A DNA stretch of 64,000 bases from Brachionus plicatilis (lineage: Eukaryota; Rotifera; Eurotatoria; Ploima; Brachionidae): contig QEOQ01000704.1 of NCBI GenBank assembly GCA_010279815.1, positions 526,563-590,562 on the forward strand, read 5' to 3'. How positions within the stretch are numbered: the stretch's first letter is position 1; every line of letters starts with the position of its first letter. Positions 34,401-44,796 of this stretch are shown here, one piece after another. The position numbers and the translations under genes were made by a program. The notes under the pieces were generated by a model, which saw only the letters and a program-made list of their open reading frames with translations, did not search any database and was not told where the DNA came from.

Positions 34401-37400
34401 TTACATTAATTTTACGTAAAATTTCGTAAAAAAACAGGGCCAAAATGTCCAGATTTTTTCAATTTTTTTTTTTTTTGAAAATTTTAAATAAAAAAAATAA
34501 ATTTTTTTACGCAAATTTTCGTAAATTTTTATTGATTTTATTGAAAAAAAGTAAAAAAAAAGTAAAAAAAAAAGTTGAAAAAAAGAAAAATTTTAACTGA
34601 GTTTTTTAATATCGAAATTATTTGATACATAAATTTTGGTTATTTGACCAGTCGCCATTTTACTCAGGGAAATAATGTTTTTCAAACCTTTTTCAGATCG
34701 TAAATTTAAATTAAATAATCTTTGAATTGTTTCATTCTTAAATACAATTTTTTTCCAAATTTCAAGTTTCAAATACTAAAGAATTGTCAGATGCCTTTTT
34801 ATTACACTGGTGACACATCATCGGAATCATTGCTAACGTTACTAACGTAATTTAATTTAGTTATCTATTTTCTATGTCTAGCCTTGTTTTCTTTAATTGA
34901 GTTACTTCTTTTATTTGTAATTGTCGCTTCTTCTGAGCACTTTTAACAAAGTTCCTCCTCACCAATTTGTATTTGAATTTCCCAATACCTTAAAAATATG
35001 TGCAAGAAAAATTTAATGATCAATTTTTTAATTTTGTTTTTTAAAAAGATCATAAAAGTAGCTCTCATATTTTTTAATTTTAATAAATCAAAAAATGAAG
35101 GATTCAAAAAATGATCAATTTGTATTTGAAATTCCCAAAACCTATTTTTAAAATATAATTGCTAATTAAAATCAATAAAAAAATTACATTTTTTTTAAAA
35201 ATTCCTAAAAAGATGCCTTCAATTATAAATTAAAGTAGTTATTCGTTTAAAAACAGGAATGGACAAATTACAAGCTAAAATGGAATCCTCTACATTACGG
35301 AAACATCACCAAAATAAAAATTCCAATTTCGGAAATTTGGGCACCAGACGTAGTTCTTTACAACAAGTAAAAAATTAATTAGTTAAAAATATTTTTTTAG
35401 GCAAAATGAAAATTATTGAACATTTATATATTTTTACATTTTTACATCTTTGAGAGAAAAAATAAAAATCTCAAAATAAAAAAACTTAAAAAAATTTTCA
35501 AGAAAAGTAATAATAAATTCACAACTACTTAAAAAGGAGTTTTAGAAAATTTTAAATGTAAAAACCAAGGAAAATTTTTTGAAAATCCCTTTTAATTAAT
35601 TGCGAATTTATTATTATTTTTCTTAATAAAAATTTTTTTAAGTTTTTTATTTTTTCTTTCCAAAATTTTAAAAATGTAAAAATACAAAAATTTACAATAA
35701 ATTACATTTTGCCATTTTTTTATTTAAAAATTTAAAAAAATTTAATTAAAAAAAAATATTTTTTTAACTTAATTTTTCTTGATATTGAAGTGCAGACGGC
35801 GATTATCAAGTGACCACTGAGACCAAAGCCACTGTTCATTATAGCGGCCTAATAATCTGGGAACCACCCATGATTTATAAAAGCTATTGTGCTATTGACA
35901 TAGAGTACTATCCATTCGACATTCAAAATTGTTACATGAAGTTCGGCACTTGGACCTTTAATGGCAACTTAATTGACTTGGAGCATTTGAATAGAAGCAG
36001 TTCAATCCGAACAAACAACCAGCCAAGCAAGGGTCATTCTACTGAAATTTACACTGTCAAAAATGGCATTGACATGTCGGACTATTACGAGAGCGTTGAG
36101 TGGGACATTCTGTCAATTCCGGCCCAAAAAAATGTCAAATACTACGACTGCTGTGTTGAGCCATACCATGACATTTACTTTAACATAACCATGAGACGCA
36201 AAACCCTGTTTTACACAGTGAATCTAATAATTCCATGCGTCAACATTTCATTTTTGTCCATTCTGGTCTTTTATTTGCCAAGCAGTAGTGGTGAAAAAAT
36301 AACTCTGGGTATTTATGTGCTGGTCGCTTTGTTGGTCTTCTATTTGTTGCTGATTGAGTTGATACCTCCGACTTCACTTGTTATTCCTTTGATCGGAAAG
36401 TATTTACTCTTCACTCTGATATTGGTCAATCTGAGCATTTTGTTCACAATTTTTGTCCTAAATCTTCACCACCGCAATCCAAAAACTCACCGAATGCCAC
36501 CATGGATGAAGCGTCTCTTTCTAGACATCTTGCCAGTCTACTTGTTTTTGCAAAAGCTTTATTCAGCTGACAAAGAAGAAAAGTCAGTGTCGACCATGTC
36601 TGTTGAAATAGTGAGACAAACAAGTCCAATTTTGGGCATGGACATCAGGAAAATTAATCAACGCCTTGAAAAATATCCACAGCAAATAAAGCAATCACTT
36701 TCAGGAGTCAAATATCTACATCAGAAATCAGTCAAAGAGAATGAAGATTTAAAGGTATTTTAGACTCAACTAATTCAAAGAGCTAATTGGGCTCCTAATA
36801 AACACTGACTCCAAAATTTTGAAAATTTTCTGACTCTCACTTTTAATGTACAAAATTTTATGTACTTTTTGAAAATTGAATTTCTTTATATTTTTTAAAA
36901 TCTGACCCCTATTGCATTAGACAACGAGAGTATATTAATTTTTTGATATGAAGCCTGATCTAGCAAATTCAAAAAAAAAGTCCGCACTTGGACTTTTTTT
37001 TTGGGACTTTTAAACAACTCTGTAAAAAATAGGTAAAAGATAGCAAAAATAAAAATAAAAAATTGGTCTCATTTAATTTTATTATATTAAATTAGTTATT
37101 TAAGGCTGCGACTCTTTTCTAGTAAGAAGTTTTTTAAATAAATACATTTTTTTAAAGGCCCATAATTTTCCTCACTGCTAATTTTAATAAAAATAAAAAG
37201 AAATGTAATTTATTAGTTAAGTCAAGTCTAATTTAATTAAAATAATTTATTCTACCGTAATGCCTTGCCCCCTAATGCGGCATTTATTTTCAGAATTCTG
37301 GATTTTAATGCATGCATTTAACCCACTTTTTTTTCCAGATACGCTGCGACTAAAAATGCTGCAGTTAATGTCAAAATTTTGGTATAAATGCCGCATAAAA

Positions 37401-40265
37401 TATATTTTTCTATTTTTTCTAAATTTGAAACACAAAAAATGTTCTTCGGACATAATGCATGCATTTGAAGTTAAAATTTTGAGTTTTAATGCTAGTTTAT
37501 TAAATTCAATTTTTAACGCTTTTAAGTGTCCAATTTTTTTTTTATAATTTTTATAACTATTATCATAATTCTTACAATTATATTCATAACTGCAGCATTC
37601 AAAATAAAAAAAAAGATCATGCTAAAAATATAATTCATATAATTTTTTTTAAAAACAAATAATTTTTATACGGAAAATTTTAGGCATCTTGAAGTTTATG
37701 ATCAAAAAAATCAGATCAAAAAGTAATTTTTTTATAATATTTGAATGGTATTTGATTAAATCTCTCTGCAAAATGCTAAATAATGCAAAAAACACGCTGA
37801 ATATTAGAATAGGTTCTGCAAAAACTCTGCAATTAAATTGCGCAGTTGAATTAAATACTTTTTAATGGCATGCATTTTCCTGCAAAATTGCAGAGTTTTT
37901 GCAGAGTCTTTTCTAATATTCAGCATGTTTTTTGCATTATTTAGCATTTTGCAGAGAGATTTAATCAAATACCATTCAAATATTATAAAAAAATTACTTT
38001 TTGATCTGATTTTTTTTATCCTAAACTTTAAGATGCCAAATTTTATGCCATTTTTATATTAAATACCGTTTTTTTTATCAATTTAAATAAAATTTCGTGA
38101 CGCATTAAAACTCAAAATTTTAACTTTACATGCATGCATTATGTCCGAAGAACATTTTTTGTGTTTCAGATTTAGAAAAAATAGAAAAATATATTTTTAT
38201 TATTTTTTACATATTTAATGCGGCATTTTTACCAAAATTTTGACATTAACTGCAGCATTTTTAGTCGCAGCGTATCTGGAAAAAAAAGTGGGTTAAATGC
38301 AGCATTAAAATCCAGAATTCTGGTTTAAAGTGCAGTGCATTAGGGGGCAAGGCATTACGGAAATAACAAAAATATCTAACTTATTAAGGCATTGTGAATT
38401 TCAGTACAAAAAACAAAAACAAAAAATTAAAAATCCCAAAGCTTAAATTGTGAAGGACCAAAACATGTTCTGCAAATTGTAGCAACTGATACATCTTTTG
38501 GGCCACAAATAAACTGATTCTGCAAAAATCTGCAATAAATCTGCAAAATTCAGAAAATTGTGAATTTGGGTTATTAAAAAAATCCGACTCGACTTCAAGT
38601 GGTGGTACAGAGGGTGTATCAGTTGCTACAATTTATAAAACATGTTTTGGTCGGTCCGAATTAAAGCTCTGACATCTTTTTGCAATGTTTACATTAGAAT
38701 CTTTGAGCCCGCCTATCCGATCTTCCCCGTTAGACGTATTGGAACATGTATTTATGCTCCTTCTTAATTTAAACGCTCATGGTTAAGTTAATTAACTCCA
38801 GTGATATTGACAAAAATGTCGCTATATCACACTTTTAAATTTTGTTTTTGTTTTTTGTACTAAAATTCACTATGTTCTCAATTTTTCAGAATTTTGCAGA
38901 ATCAATATTAAGATGGTACAAAGGATGTTTCAGTTGCTACAATTTGCATAACATGTTTTGGTCCTTCACAACTTAAATCATAATTCAAGTCAAGTTGGCA
39001 TCTTGAAGTTGATGATCAATTCAAAAAATCATTTCAATTTAAAAAGTTTATCCTAAGATATCAAAACTAATCTTTGATTTAATTTAAATAATTGTAATGT
39101 AGCATGCTTTGCATGCAATGTAGATTTAGAAAATAAAAAAAAAAATTGAAAACATTTTCTCAATCCATTGATAATTGATTTTTATATTTAAATGTATTAA
39201 CTGATTTTTTGTTTGAAATTTAAAAAAGAAATTCAAATTATAAATTCCTAATAAGTTCTAAAATGAAAATAAATCTTTACAAAAAATTAGTTTAATAAAT
39301 TGAAAATCGATTTTATCAATGGATTGAGGAAATGTTTTTTCAATTTTTTTTATTTTCTAAATCTATATTGCATGTAAAGCGCGTTATATTACATTATTTA
39401 AATTAAATCAAAGATTTATTGTAATATCGAAAGATAAACTTTTGTAAAAAGGTTAATTCAATGACTTGACTTTTTAGAAAGCTCGTGAAATTTTCTAAAA
39501 AAATAGTTGCTAGTCAGGTTTTTAAAAATAAGAATAAATCAATTTTGAAAAAGTTAAAAAAAAATTTAATTTTTTTAAAAAAACTAGGGATTAGAAAAGT
39601 TTTAAAATTTAGAGGTCAGTGTTTAAGTATGGCCCGAGAGTTATGAGAATAAAAAAAACAAAAATTTTATTTAATCTTTATCTTGTTTGTTCAAACGAAA
39701 CACGACAACAAATAAGATCAATTAAGAAAAAATTATAATTAATAATTAATTTAAAAAAAAATTTTTTGGTTCAGTTACCAAAACTTCAAAAAAAAATTTT
39801 TTTTCTAGAAAGAATATGAACCAACAAGTGCTGGGCGTCAGCCTGGGAAAGCTTGTTCTTTAAATAGTTCAAAGATTAAAGGTTAAACATTTTTTAAAAA
39901 ATTCAAAGAGGGATAAAATAATTTTTTGATACAAATTAAAAATTTAATTTTTTTCACTTTAGTTTAATTTTTTAATTTTTTTTTTTAACTTTGAAATTTA
40001 GTAGAGTTTTGAAAATTTCTTTGAAGTTAAATTATAATTTAAAAAAAGTCTTTTAAAAAAATTATCTGGGGAAAATATTCAATTTTTTAAAATTAATAAT
40101 AAAAGGAAATAAAATATTTTTAAGGAAGCAGAAGAATGGCAATATGCGGCAATGGTTGTTGATCGTCTACTGCTAATTGTATTTTCAATAGCGTTTTTTC
40201 TTGGAACAATGGGTATATTGCTAAAAGCACCTTCAATTTATGATGATCGTAAACCAATTGCGTAA
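25476..40265 (+). CDS. Nicotinic acetylcholine receptor alpha-type subunit (5 exons, 502 aa)
   Basis: Exons 25476-25700, 35257-35366, 35791-36754, 39809-39881 and 40129-40265 join in phase to 502 codons, the usual family length. Exon 1 has a signal peptide ([13 protein letters not shown]) and [19 protein letters not shown]; the ligand domain has loop [11 protein letters not shown], loop [17 protein letters not shown], the Cys loop ([15 protein letters not shown], 13 residues between Cys), loop B Trp in GTWTFNG, and loop [10 protein letters not shown], whose vicinal Cys pair marks alpha subunits. M1 to M3 follow, then a long intracellular loop and M4 ([18 protein letters not shown]) near the end. 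In M2 ([20 protein letters not shown]) the -1' and 20' Glu expected of cation channels are kept, but 6' is Tyr and 9' is Val. Introns are 9.6, 0.4, 3.1 and 0.25 kb; the long ones are full of transposons. Confidence 0.93.
26104..26650 (-). repeat. Left arm of a large inverted repeat in receptor intron 1
   Basis: CGCTAATTCAAAACGTCCAC to about 26650 is the reverse complement of 31555-31920 plus 32880-32942, with mismatches. The arm includes an 84-codon frame on the minus strand (26465-26211) whose first 54 residues recur at 31743 ([20 protein letters not shown]). This may be a decayed protein-coding transposon; family unknown. Confidence 0.7.
26923..27096. repeat. Small pogo/Tigger-like foldback
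   Basis: ACCTCGATTTTGTGAAACGT at 26931 pairs with AACAAAATCGAGGTCAGGCT ending 27096, followed by TA. The right end reads CAGCCTGACCTCGATTTTGT in reverse, a Tigger-type terminus. The left three bases are lost. About 170 bp. Confidence 0.6.
27640..27797 (+). mobile_element. LINE 3' end fragment with (ATA)n tail
   Basis: GAAGGACGCTGATCCATTCT, then GAATAGCCGGAGAG and CTAATAATAATAATAAT. The same end is at 59457-59538 (AGATCCATTCTGAGTAGCCT). A severely 5'-truncated copy of that LINE family inside receptor intron 1. Confidence 0.75.
28390..29042 (+). repeat. 114-bp satellite, about 5.7 copies
   Basis: CATCTTTTTTTTAGATTG recurs at 28390, 28504, 28618, 28732, 28846 and 28960, exactly 114 bp apart. 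Units differ at only a few bases. Each holds GATTGTATTTTTGCAAGAAA followed by AATC, a short hairpin, and a polypyrimidine tract ending TTTTTTAG that mimics a splice acceptor. It lies within receptor intron 1. Confidence 0.95.
29799..30140. repeat. Foldback element, ends GGTATTGGGAATTTTG
   Basis: AATTTTGGTATTGGGAATTT on the left pairs with CAAAATTCCCAATACCCTAA on the right; GAACAAAGAACTAAAACAGA pairs with TTTCTGTTCTTTG. The core has TCTGCAGAAACTCTGCAAG and GCAGAGACTTAATTTGG. The same terminus (AATTTCCCAATACC) appears twice near 34977 and 35134. Confidence 0.78.
30810..31547. repeat. Dispersed repeat R2, inverted arrangement
   Basis: 30810-31010 matches the later part of R2 (GTTAATATTACAAGCATG; CTGCTTTCCATCTTTTATAA), and 31390-31547 is the inverted start of R2 (ACACAAAAAATTAAACC). 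Confidence 0.6.
31548..32945 (+). repeat. Right arm of the large inverted repeat, interrupted by a MITE
   Basis: 31555-31920 and 32880-32942 mirror 26650-26104. Between them lie unshared sequence (31930-32365) and the MITE at 32366-32877. The coding-like stretch [20 protein letters not shown] is preserved in both arms. Confidence 0.7.
32366..32877. mobile_element. Tc1/mariner-type foldback MITE (TA duplication), copy 1
   Basis: Arms of about 190 bp: CCGTATTCACTTGTTCGATA on the left and its near-complement ending GGGAATACGG at 32877, with TA on each side (32364-32365, 32878-32879). GC-rich for this DNA. 512 bp. Copy 2 is at 41272-41780 in the opposite orientation, in which the arms are nearly identical. 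Confidence 0.92.
32946..35256 (+). other. Remainder of receptor intron 1 with two minus-strand coding-like fragments
   Basis: 33768-33900 (minus) reads [12 protein letters not shown], a stop, then [20 protein letters not shown]. 34845-34975 (minus) reads [20 protein letters not shown], then [15 protein letters not shown]. Both look like pieces of decayed genes, not recognised. Otherwise AT-rich with long A/T runs. Confidence 0.35.
36950..37025. repeat. MITE fragment with an inverted CAGAGTTGTTTAAAAGTC end
   Basis: GCACTTGGACTT and GGGACTTTTAAACAACTCTG at 36998-37021, in receptor intron 3, are the right-end form of the family at 16.7 kb. Confidence 0.6.
37255..38367. mobile_element. Foldback element CCGTAATGCC, with another element nested in its loop
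   Basis: CCGTAATGCCTTGCCCCCTA on the left pairs with TAGGGGGCAAGGCATTACGG on the right; arms extend about 260 bp (GATACGCTGCGACTAAAAAT pairs near 38268). TA precedes the left end; the right flank is AA, so the duplication is imperfect. The CCGTA start is shared with the MITE at 32.4 and 41.3 kb. Without the nested element it is about 750 bp. Confidence 0.85.
37683..38037. mobile_element. hAT-like MITE, family GGCANNTTGAAG, copy B (nested)
   Basis: GGCATCTTGAAGTTTATGAT on the left and CTAAACTTTAAGATGCC on the right, with a perfect 8-bp duplication AAATTTTA (37675-37682, 38038-38045). 355 bp. It sits in the loop of the larger foldback. The core has TCTCTGCAAAATGCTAAATA and its mirror. Confidence 0.93.
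38395..38990. repeat. Rearranged foldback of family GGCATTGTGAA
   Basis: Left end GGCATTGTGAATTTCAGTAC at 38395, then ACATGTTCTGCAAATTGTAG and CAACTGATACATC. Mirrored pieces occur twice on the right (GTATCAGTTGCTACAATTTA near 38617; TTTCAGTTGCTACAATTTGC near 38930). A unique stretch of about 170 bp (38665-38835) is inserted between. The intact sister is at 42026-42355. Confidence 0.65.
38997..39465. repeat. hAT-like MITE, family GGCANNTTGAAG, copy D (right end lost)
   Basis: GGCATCTTGAAGTTGATGAT at 38997; inner arms such as TTTTCTCAATCCATTGATAA pair with TTTATCAATGGATTGAGGAA. The last 30 bp of the right terminus are missing, so no duplication can be read. Confidence 0.7.
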
Positions 40266-41271
40266 AAAACTTATTATTTTTTTAAATCAAATTTTTTGAA
40301 ATTATAAATAAATCTGTGAATAATTTTTTTCTTTTCTTTGAGAAAAAAAATTGAATATAAATCAATTTTTACTTTTAATTTAATTTGATTAATATTTTTT
40401 TAATTTAAATAACTTATATTACCAATGTAAAATGTGGACGATTATCCATAAAAAAAAAACATTCGAATATTTTGACATTTACAAGAATTATCTCTTTTTA
40501 TAATTATATTTTTTTTTAATTAATCTTTTTTTTCTATACAAATGGCGTTGACTAAATTTAAAATATATTAAAGGTTAATTTGACTTGGTTATTTTTTAAA
40601 TATTTAAAATTTATTAAATTAAAATAAAATAAAATTTCTAAATTTTATTTAGAAATAGATAATATATAATAATATATATATAATATAGAAAAGAATTAGA
40701 TAATAGATATATTCACAATTATGGACAATGATAATATTTAAAAGTAAAAATGCTTTTTGTACTTTTTCTTAAATTTAATTTATTTGGCCCTGTTCCTTTC
40801 TGTACTTTTTTTACTTTTTCTAAATATTATTTCATTTAGCTCTGTTTCTTTTTGTACTTTCTGTACTTTTTCATATTAAAAATAAAGATTATAAAAAATT
40901 TAAATTTTAATTATTAATATTAATTTGAACTAAAATTTCTCTTATCTTTAACATACCCAATCCTAAAACCAGGGCTCGGCCCCATACCCAGTTTAATTTT
41001 TTATTATTGTTATTAAAATACTGATAAAGTACAAAAAGTACAGAAAGGAAAACGTTTTTTTAATAGTTAAATCTCATTGTCTTTCCATGAAATTTATTCT
41101 TTTCAAATTTTTTTGCTAATGAGATCTAAATATTTATAATGTATCTATAAAATTTTTCAGAAAATTTCTTTTGAAAAAAAAGTTAATTTAACTCTAGAAG
41201 ACCTAGGGAGTTTTTAATGTAATAAAAAAACTTAACAAGTCTTAAAAACTTGATTGACCTTTTTGTAAATA

Positions 41272-41780
41272 CCGTATTCCCTTGTTCGATAATGCAGCGC
41301 CACAACTTAGAACACATCATTGGCGCAGGCGCTATACTAAATCTCGCCCATGTTAAATTCAACTTAACTAGTGTTGCATGCGCCAAAACCGTATTTCGGG
41401 TTGTGGCAATGCACTATATCCAGGGTCTTGAGAATGGTGCTGCATTATTTGAATGATTTAAAAAGAAAATATAAAAATAATTCAAGACAATATTTTTTAA
41501 TTTTAAATTCTTTTTTATTTTTAAACTTTAATGGCGCACCAAATGCTTAATTTAAAAAAATTCTTTTTTTTTTTTTTAAATATTATCCCTTTGCTAAACT
41601 TAAATAATGCAGCACCATTCTCAAGACCCTGGATATAGTGCATCGCCACAACCCGAAATACGGTTTTGGCGCATGCAACACTAGTTAAGTTGAATTTAAC
41701 ATGGGCGAGATTTAGTATAGCGCCTGCGCCAATGATGTGTTCAAGGTTGTGGCGCTGCATTATCGAACAAGGGAATACGG
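41272..41780. mobile_element. Tc1/mariner-type foldback MITE (TA duplication), copy 2
   Basis: CCGTATTCCCTTGTTCGATA on the left and GGGAATACGG on the right, TA on each side (41270-41271, 41781-41782). 509 bp. Arms such as GCATGCGCCAAAACCGTATT are nearly identical to copy 1; the loop is inverted relative to it. Confidence 0.93.
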
Positions 41781-42025
41781 TATTTTTTAATCATTTTTAA
41801 TTTCTAAAATAATTAAATTTTTTTCAAAAATTTATATCACTTTTTTGATATTAAATTAGGGGAACAAATATATTTAACAATGTATATTTAAATTAAACCA
41901 GAAAAAATTTTTTAATTTATCGTCTAGGATAATTTTTAATACAATTTTGAATTTTGGTATAAAAAAATTAATTTAACTAGAATTTTTTTTTAGATGTCAT
42001 TTGACTCGACTTGTTGGAAAATAAA

Positions 42026-42355
42026 GGCATTGTGAAATTTGTTACAAAAAACAAAAACAAAATATTAAAAATTCCAAAGCTTAAATTCTGAAGGACCAGA
42101 ACATGTTCCGCAGATTGTAGCAACTGATACATCCTTTGTACCACCAATAAACTGATTCTGCAAAATTCAGCAAATATTAAATATGGGATATTACATTATA
42201 CTAAAAATTCAGTTCAACTCTAAGTGGTGGTACAAAGGATGTATCAGTTGCTACAATTTACTGTTTATAATTTATTGTTTAAGTCTTTTAGAACTTAAGA
42301 TTTGGCAGTTTTATTATTTTGCTATTGTTTTATATGTATTAAAATTCACAATGCC
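42026..42355. mobile_element. hAT-like foldback MITE, family GGCATTGTGAA
   Basis: GGCATTGTGAAATTTGTTAC on the left and GTATTAAAATTCACAATGCC on the right. Inner arms GTAGCAACTGATACATCCTT and AAGGATGTATCAGTTGCTAC match exactly. AAAATAAA precedes the element (42018-42025) and recurs one base after it (42357-42364). 330 bp. Confidence 0.85.
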
Positions 42356-42770
42356 AAAAATAAAAGGGTTAAAAAAAGAATGAAAAAAAAAATAAAGCCT
42401 CAATTTAATATAGTTATTAGAGATCTTAAAAAATTCAAAATAAGAATTGAAAATTTAAAGCGTTAAGGCTTTCTTTCTTAAAGGAAAATCAATCTAAACT
42501 TCAAAAACACAAGTCTAAATTTAAATACTTAAATTCCAAATGACTTGAAAAAAATAACTTTACTTTGACTTAATCACTTTTGACCAACTTTTGTCTCATG
42601 CATTTTGAGTACAAATTAAATTAGTGTTAATTTAATTTTTTATTTTTTTCATAAAGTCTAAATTTTTTTTTTCCAAAAGTGACTAAATGAATAAATTTTA
42701 CAAAATTTTTAACCCTGGTTAGATTAAATTAAATAAAATTTTAATTTTCATAATTTTTTCAATTTTAAAG

Positions 42771-43504
42771 ATAAACAAAGTGCTGAATTTCTAGGATGTT
42801 ATGCAATTGGCGATAAATATTTTTCTTATGCTCAAGGCTTTTTGTATAATGCAGACATGAGTATAAGTTCGTGTCTCGAATTTTGTCACAAATTCGCTTT
42901 TATGTGGCTAAAAAAAGGGTTTGTTTTAATTTAATTTAAAAAAAAAAATTATTTTTATTAAAGGGTAGAGTGTACATGCAGTGATAGTTTGGACGAACTT
43001 CGCCACATTGACGACAAGGCCTGTAATTTAAAGTGTAATGATTATCAGTCATGTGGCGCAAGTCAAGAGGGAGTCTTTAGTGTTTATACCAAGCAAAAAG
43101 AGTTTCGCAATTATTACCGCTCGGAAGATACAGCTCCGAGCCTTAAACAACTCAACTTGCTGGAAACAATCAAATTAGCTTTACTTTCAACAACCACATC
43201 AAAGCAAACAGCTAATGACGATAATTTACAAAAAATTTATTTAATAAGCGTATTTAGTCTTATTATTTTAATAATGTTTATTTTGTTTGTCATTGGAATT
43301 TATTTCAAGCATCAAATTAAAGTTTATTTTAAAAATGTCATTTTTGTTTGTTTGAAAAAAATTCATTTTCAAAGTAAAAATAGTTGTGCATGTTCGGATG
43401 ACGAGAAGAGCAGGAGTTCTTCAATTTTGTCGGTCAATTCTACCAAGTCCAACAACAAACTGTTTCCAAAACAAAATTCAACGAGCAAATTCTCAGAATT
43501 TTAA
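42771..43504 (+). CDS. WSC-domain single-pass membrane protein (3' exons only)
   Basis: Exon 42771-42918 follows a TTTTAAAG acceptor and encodes EFLGCYAIGDKYFSYAQGF and SISSCLEFCHKFAFMWLKKG. After a 45-bp GT-AG intron, the exon from 42964 continues in phase: VECTCSDSLDEL, ACNLKCNDYQSCGASQEG and VFSVYTKQ. The Cys spacing and C-x-G order fit a WSC domain, a carbohydrate-binding module of cell-surface proteins. One transmembrane helix follows (IYLISVFSLIILIMFILFVI), then a short Ser-rich cytoplasmic tail ending SKFSEF. The first exon with the signal peptide is not identified. Likely an adhesion or glycan-binding surface protein. Confidence 0.78.
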
Positions 43505-44796
43505 ATTTATTCTTGTTTTCTCTAATTTAAAGATTTTTTTAAAATAAACATTTTAATTGAACAAAATCTAAAATTAAGAGCTCAAGCATAAGAAAATTAT
43601 TTTAAATTTTTTGAATATTAAGCTTTCAAATCAAGTTTCCAAGCACGGATGCCATTAAATGATCTCAAAAATGTATTTGTAATAGTAAATTTTGATTAAA
43701 CGTAAATAATAACATAATGTAATAAACCAATTCCTCCGCCATCTCAACGAATAGTTACTTAACATTCGTCGAGTTATCAACGTTGAGAGTGTGCACATCA
43801 ACACTCTTAATTAAAATAGATTGTTTCTTTGGATTTTTTTGATAAAAAATTAGTTAATAAGAAGAATAAAGTATTTCCCCCCACTTAACGTTTCTAATTT
43901 AATCCAATGGCCCTTTAGGCCAAAATCCCCATCCATTACAATAAACTGATCCATTAGTAAATCTTGAAAAAATATTCATTTTTTCTTCTATCAAATTTTA
44001 CTAAGCAAGTTTTGATATTTACTGATGCAACCGTAAATATCAAAAAAAAACAAACTTTTTATGAACTTGCATGTCAAGTTCGGACTTATTTTCCCATAAC
44101 GCTTTTGATTTAGTTCAAAATTGTCAAGTTGAACTAGAAATTTAATCGATAGTTAATATTTATGCTTTATTTCATTTATTTCAGATTATTACTATATTTA
44201 TCTTTTTAATTTCAACTAATTACGAGAAAAATAGAAAAAACACGAAACATTGATAATTTTATTTATTTCAAAATCTACGTCTAGTAACATAATTATGGAT
44301 ATTTAGGTATTATCAAAAAAATAACGATAACATATATTGCTTTTAATACACAAGATTATATCAAAGTCAGGTCTTAAAAATCTTAATTTTTTCATTTATT
44401 CATTCTCAAGCTTAATCAAAAAGCCTATTTTTTGGCTTGATTCCCAGTCAACTAATTTTTTCAGAAAAGTTGTTGAACTTTAATAGATCTTTAAAAATTC
44501 TAGTGATATTCTTTAAATTTTGTTGAAATTTTATGGAACGCAAATTTTAAGTTTATGCAATATAAACAATATGCATGTAAAAAATTCTGAAGGAGCTCAA
44601 ACAGAAAACAAATAGAAAGATGATATTAAAAAACATAATTTATTCTTGATTCTGACATAAATTTTAAATATTATAAAAAATTTCTATATTCCTTTAGGAA
44701 TATTTTAATTTTTTTTCATTAAATCTCTGTCATTCTTATCTTAAGAAAAAATTATCATATTGACAGGTGTTTTTTTTAGAAATACATTTTTCAGAA
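43505..44796. other. Intergenic interval, no gene seen
   Basis: A short hairpin near 43750-43800 (AACGTTGAGAGTGTGCACAT with ATCAACACTC). No protein-like frame, no clear transposon end, although the left terminus of the following EnSpm-like element should be here. Confidence 0.45.

Larger units (their letters stand above)
40266..42770. other. Intergenic interval between receptor and WSC genes
   Basis: Besides the MITEs at 41272 and 42026, about 40755-41050 has several CTTTCTGTACTTTTT copies and an inverted GTACAAAAAGTACAGAAAGG. The first exon(s) of the WSC gene should lie here; a weak candidate is ATG at 42695 with donor at 42719, but it lacks a signal peptide. Confidence 0.4.
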
